Source of the DNA: Hyphomicrobium_A sp963782555
GTDB lineage: Bacteria > Pseudomonadota > Alphaproteobacteria > Rhizobiales > Hyphomicrobiaceae
DNA: 64,000 nt
Assembly (NCBI GenBank): GCA_963782555.1
Contig: CAWAKB010000003.1
Coordinates: 682,001-746,000, forward strand
Direction of reading: 5' to 3'
Below the pieces are notes generated by a model that had not been told where the DNA came from, did not search any database, and saw nothing but the letters and a program-made list of their open reading frames with translations. Shown here one piece after another: positions 61,768-64,000 of this stretch. The position numbers and the translations under genes were made by a program. Every line of letters starts with the position of its first letter. The first letter of the stretch is position 1.

Positions 61768-62370
61768 ATGAAAGCTAGATTGTGCCTTGTTACCTCACTA
61801 TTGCTCCTGGCTGCTCCCGCCTTTGCGCAGGAGCCGCTCGAGAAGACTGGAACGGAGCCGAGCGCTCAATCGGCCCCGTCCCCCGGCGGTGCCATGACCC
61901 CGGAGCCGATGGATAAGGTCGGCGCGGAGCCGAGCACTCAGGGAGCAGCTCCTGCGGCAAGCGATACGGCACCGGCCAAGGAGCCGCTCGAGCAGATCGG
62001 CACGGAGCCGAGCGAGTCCAGCAAGCCGGGCCAGCAGCAGGCCGGGATGCCTGAGGAGGTCGTCATCACCGACCTCACCGAGGCTCAAGACGGCAAGAAG
62101 CTCGTCAAGCCGTGGAACGTTCCCGTCGACTCGGTTCAGCAGATGGACGTGTTCGACGGCAACGGCAAGAAGATCGGCCAGGTCGACGCCGTCCTCCAGG
62201 ACAAGAACGGCGACGTCAAAGGCGTCGCAGTTGGCTACGGCGGCTTCCTCGGATTCGGCGAGAAGGGAGCCATCGTGACGCTCGATCAGGTGAAGCTCAA
62301 GGACGGCGCCCTCGTCACCGATATCAACGAGGACCAGCTCTCCAAGCTACCCGCGTGGCTGAAGAAGTAA
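61768..62370 (+). CDS. Exported PRC-barrel domain protein with internal repeats
   Basis: 200 residues from ATG 61768 with CAGGAGG upstream. Signal peptide (ending AFA), then three imperfect repeats of the form EPLEKTGTEPSAQ at about 23-95. A PRC barrel follows at about 120-190 (VQQMDVFDGNGKKIGQVDAV; GVAVGYGGFLGFGEKGAIVT). PRC barrels mediate binding to RNA or proteins; in exported form they are common in Hyphomicrobiales and of unknown role. Confidence 0.82.
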   Translation: MKARLCLVTSLLLLAAPAFAQEPLEKTGTEPSAQSAPSPGGAMTPEPMDKVGAEPSTQGAAPAASDTAPAKEPLEQIGTEPSESSKPGQQQAGMPEEVVITDLTEAQDGKKLVKPWNVPVDSVQQMDVFDGNGKKIGQVDAVLQDKNGDVKGVAVGYGGFLGFGEKGAIVTLDQVKLKDGALVTDINEDQLSKLPAWLKK

Positions 62371-62569
62371 GCGGACGAGGTGCGGCGGCGATGAGCCCCG
62401 CACCTCGCTTGGCCGAGCTCATTTGATCATTTTCGGCACCTGCATCGCCGCCATCTGGCGGCGTGCCCACGTTTTTCCATCGTTCGGCCCACGTTCATCG
62501 GCATGACGCTAGCAGGCCCGCACGGGCGAGCATCGGCTCGCGCGGTAAGCTCTAGTAAACAGTGTCGTC

Positions 62570-64000
62570 ATGCCCAAACGTGGTCAGAAGCAGGCCAGCG
62601 AGACCGATCCTTTGAGCCCCCGGATGCGCCGGCATCTGGGCCGGCTCGGCGTGCGCTCGGCAGCCGACTACGCCAAGTGGTGCCGCGCGCACGGCTTTGC
62701 GGCGACGGGCAGCAAGAGCCCCTACGACCTCGAGGAGGAGCTGCAGGCGCTGGCTCAGGACAGGGCACGGGCCGCCGCGCAACTGCGTCTTCATGCCAAT
62801 CCGCGCAAGCTGATCGAAGCGGCCTGCGCCGGCGACATCGACGCCGACGAGATCACGCGGCCGCAGCTGCAAACCTTTTGCCGCGCCATTCAAGCCAGCG
62901 CGCCCGATGCCGCCTCGCGTAAGGCCTTGTGCAAGCTCTTGCTCAAGGTCAACGACGAGGCCGACTTTCTGCTGGAAGGCGCCTCGCTGGGCGGGATCAG
63001 CTACCGCTATGTCGATGCCCTCATCAATCTGAACGAGAGGCGCTGGCAATGGATTGCTGCGCTCGAAGATTGGCGCCCCGCCTCGCACAACGCCCGCAAG
63101 CAGTTCTCCGCGCTGACCCGCCACCTGATGACGCGCTATCCGGTGCCGGCCTTCATGGATCAGGCCTGGTTCCGGCGCGACGCCGGTTCGGAGCGCTACC
63201 GCGAATGGTTCGTGCACGTGGGCGCCGGCAAGAACATCCGCACGCTTGCCACACCGATCCCGTTCTCCAAGCTGATGGCGCACCACTTCCTGCAAGCCCC
63301 CGACGACACCTCGATCGAGGGCGCGATGCGCTGGGGCCAGGTGCACGGGCTCGGCGGCGGCGCCCGTCTGACGTCGGCGCTGCTCGGCACGCGCATCGGC
63401 CAGGATTTTTCCAACAACGAGTTCTGGGCCTCGGTCATCCGCTTCTTTGTCGCCAACCCGCTGCTCGACCGGCGCCACGTGGGTCCCATCGTCGACTATC
63501 TCTATGCGCAGAAGTTCGAGACACGCGAGATGGTCGTGGGGCCGGGGCAGGTTGAGGTACATTTGCCGCCGCAGCCGGGCCTCACCATGCGCGGGCGCAC
63601 GGCCAACACGCTGCTGGCGCAGGTCGAGCGGTGGCACCGGGAGCTGGGACGTGCGTCGGGCGCGGAGCGGCTCTACTTCCGTCGCTCCGGCGTCAAGGAG
63701 CTGAGCCTTAAGGCAGGCAAGGAAGGCGAGAAGGTTTGGCGCATCCGCGAGCTGTTGTCGGGCGCCGACCTCATCGCCGAGGGCAGCGTCATGAAGCACT
63801 GCGTGGCGAGCTACGCGCGCTCGTGCGTCGCTGGCCACTGCTCAATCTGGGCCATGGAACTCCACACGGAGGCGGGCACCGAGAAGCGCCAGACGATCGA
63901 GGTGACGCGCGCGGGCGTCGTCGTGCAATGCCGCGGCAAGCAGAACCGTCTGCCGACGCCGGCAGAGCTCGACATCGTGAAAGAGTGGGCGCGTTACGCC
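62570..64000 (+). CDS. PcfJ-like protein (partial, 3' end off window)
   Basis: 477 codons from ATG 62570 without a stop at the right edge. The N-terminal half is helical; the region at about 400-470 has SVMKHCVASYARSCVAGHCS, QTIEVTRAGVVVQCRGKQNR and PTPAELDIVKEW. The HCV-x-x-Y and QCRGKxNR signatures are those of PcfJ-domain proteins, first known from conjugative elements but also found on chromosomes. Function unknown. Confidence 0.8.
   Translation, partial: MPKRGQKQASETDPLSPRMRRHLGRLGVRSAADYAKWCRAHGFAATGSKSPYDLEEELQALAQDRARAAAQLRLHANPRKLIEAACAGDIDADEITRPQLQTFCRAIQASAPDAASRKALCKLLLKVNDEADFLLEGASLGGISYRYVDALINLNERRWQWIAALEDWRPASHNARKQFSALTRHLMTRYPVPAFMDQAWFRRDAGSERYREWFVHVGAGKNIRTLATPIPFSKLMAHHFLQAPDDTSIEGAMRWGQVHGLGGGARLTSALLGTRIGQDFSNNEFWASVIRFFVANPLLDRRHVGPIVDYLYAQKFETREMVVGPGQVEVHLPPQPGLTMRGRTANTLLAQVERWHRELGRASGAERLYFRRSGVKELSLKAGKEGEKVWRIRELLSGADLIAEGSVMKHCVASYARSCVAGHCSIWAMELHTEAGTEKRQTIEVTRAGVVVQCRGKQNRLPTPAELDIVKEWARYA

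Overview
The window is a GC-rich chromosomal segment of an alphaproteobacterium, most likely order Hyphomicrobiales (Rhizobiales), possibly a Hyphomicrobiaceae-like lineage. The placement rests on the argH / small lipoprotein / lysA / DUF4175-type order, DUF1488 and bactofilin genes, a perfect CtrA-type box, and the complete set of diagnostic ethylmalonyl-CoA (EMC) pathway enzymes. The exact genus is inference. I see no IS element, prophage, CRISPR array, rRNA or plasmid function. There is one tRNA gene, tRNA-Leu(CAA).

Region 1 (1-8.1 kb) is amino-acid metabolism and housekeeping: dapD (cut by the left edge), a TlpA-type thioredoxin, argH, an LptM-like lipoprotein, lysA (with an apparent 1-nt frameshift), a His/Trp-rich secreted peptide, and a large DUF4175/TIGR02302-like membrane protein. 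Region 2 (8.2-24.5 kb) is cell envelope, nearly all on the minus strand: an LpxQ-like lipid A oxidase candidate with a perfect FNR/FixK box, a PHB-depolymerase-like lipoprotein, pbpC and its alpha-2-macroglobulin partner, a small gene with a classic terminator, a large coiled-coil membrane protein, and a second class A penicillin-binding protein.

Region 3 (24.5-29.5 kb) is the least explained part. It is a two-gene operon encoding a winged-helix-like protein and a 1124-residue protein with two P-loop ATPase modules, the second HerA/FtsK-like, bordered by an AT-rich intergenic stretch. Region 4 (30-42.2 kb) holds a CAP-domain lipoprotein behind a CtrA box, a polysaccharide flippase, DacA, ribosomal protein S21 with a non-canonical start, several short conserved-looking genes, a stand-alone lpxD, a cold-shock protein, a DEAD-box helicase, a fatty acid desaturase, a bactofilin and tRNA-Leu.

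Region 5 (42.3-54.7 kb) carries the EMC cluster: ecm (B12-dependent), ccr and mcd lie within about 7.5 kb. They are followed by a PilZ protein and an operon of a cobalamin-binding-like protein, a flavin reductase and an SDR oxidoreductase. Overlapping TTGC/GCAA palindromes lie upstream of ecm. Together with the PHB-depolymerase-like gene this suggests acetyl-CoA / C1 / PHB-linked carbon assimilation. Region 6 (54.3-64 kb) holds a cNMP-binding protein, a second coiled-coil membrane protein resembling the one at 19-21.7 kb, the rlmH-rsfS-nadD housekeeping block, a secreted alpha/beta hydrolase, two small exported proteins and a PcfJ-like gene cut by the right edge.

Two genes (lysA and a yihY-like gene) show single-base disruptions in short G/C runs. 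Both read through if one base is restored or removed, so sequencing or assembly error is at least as likely as true pseudogenes.
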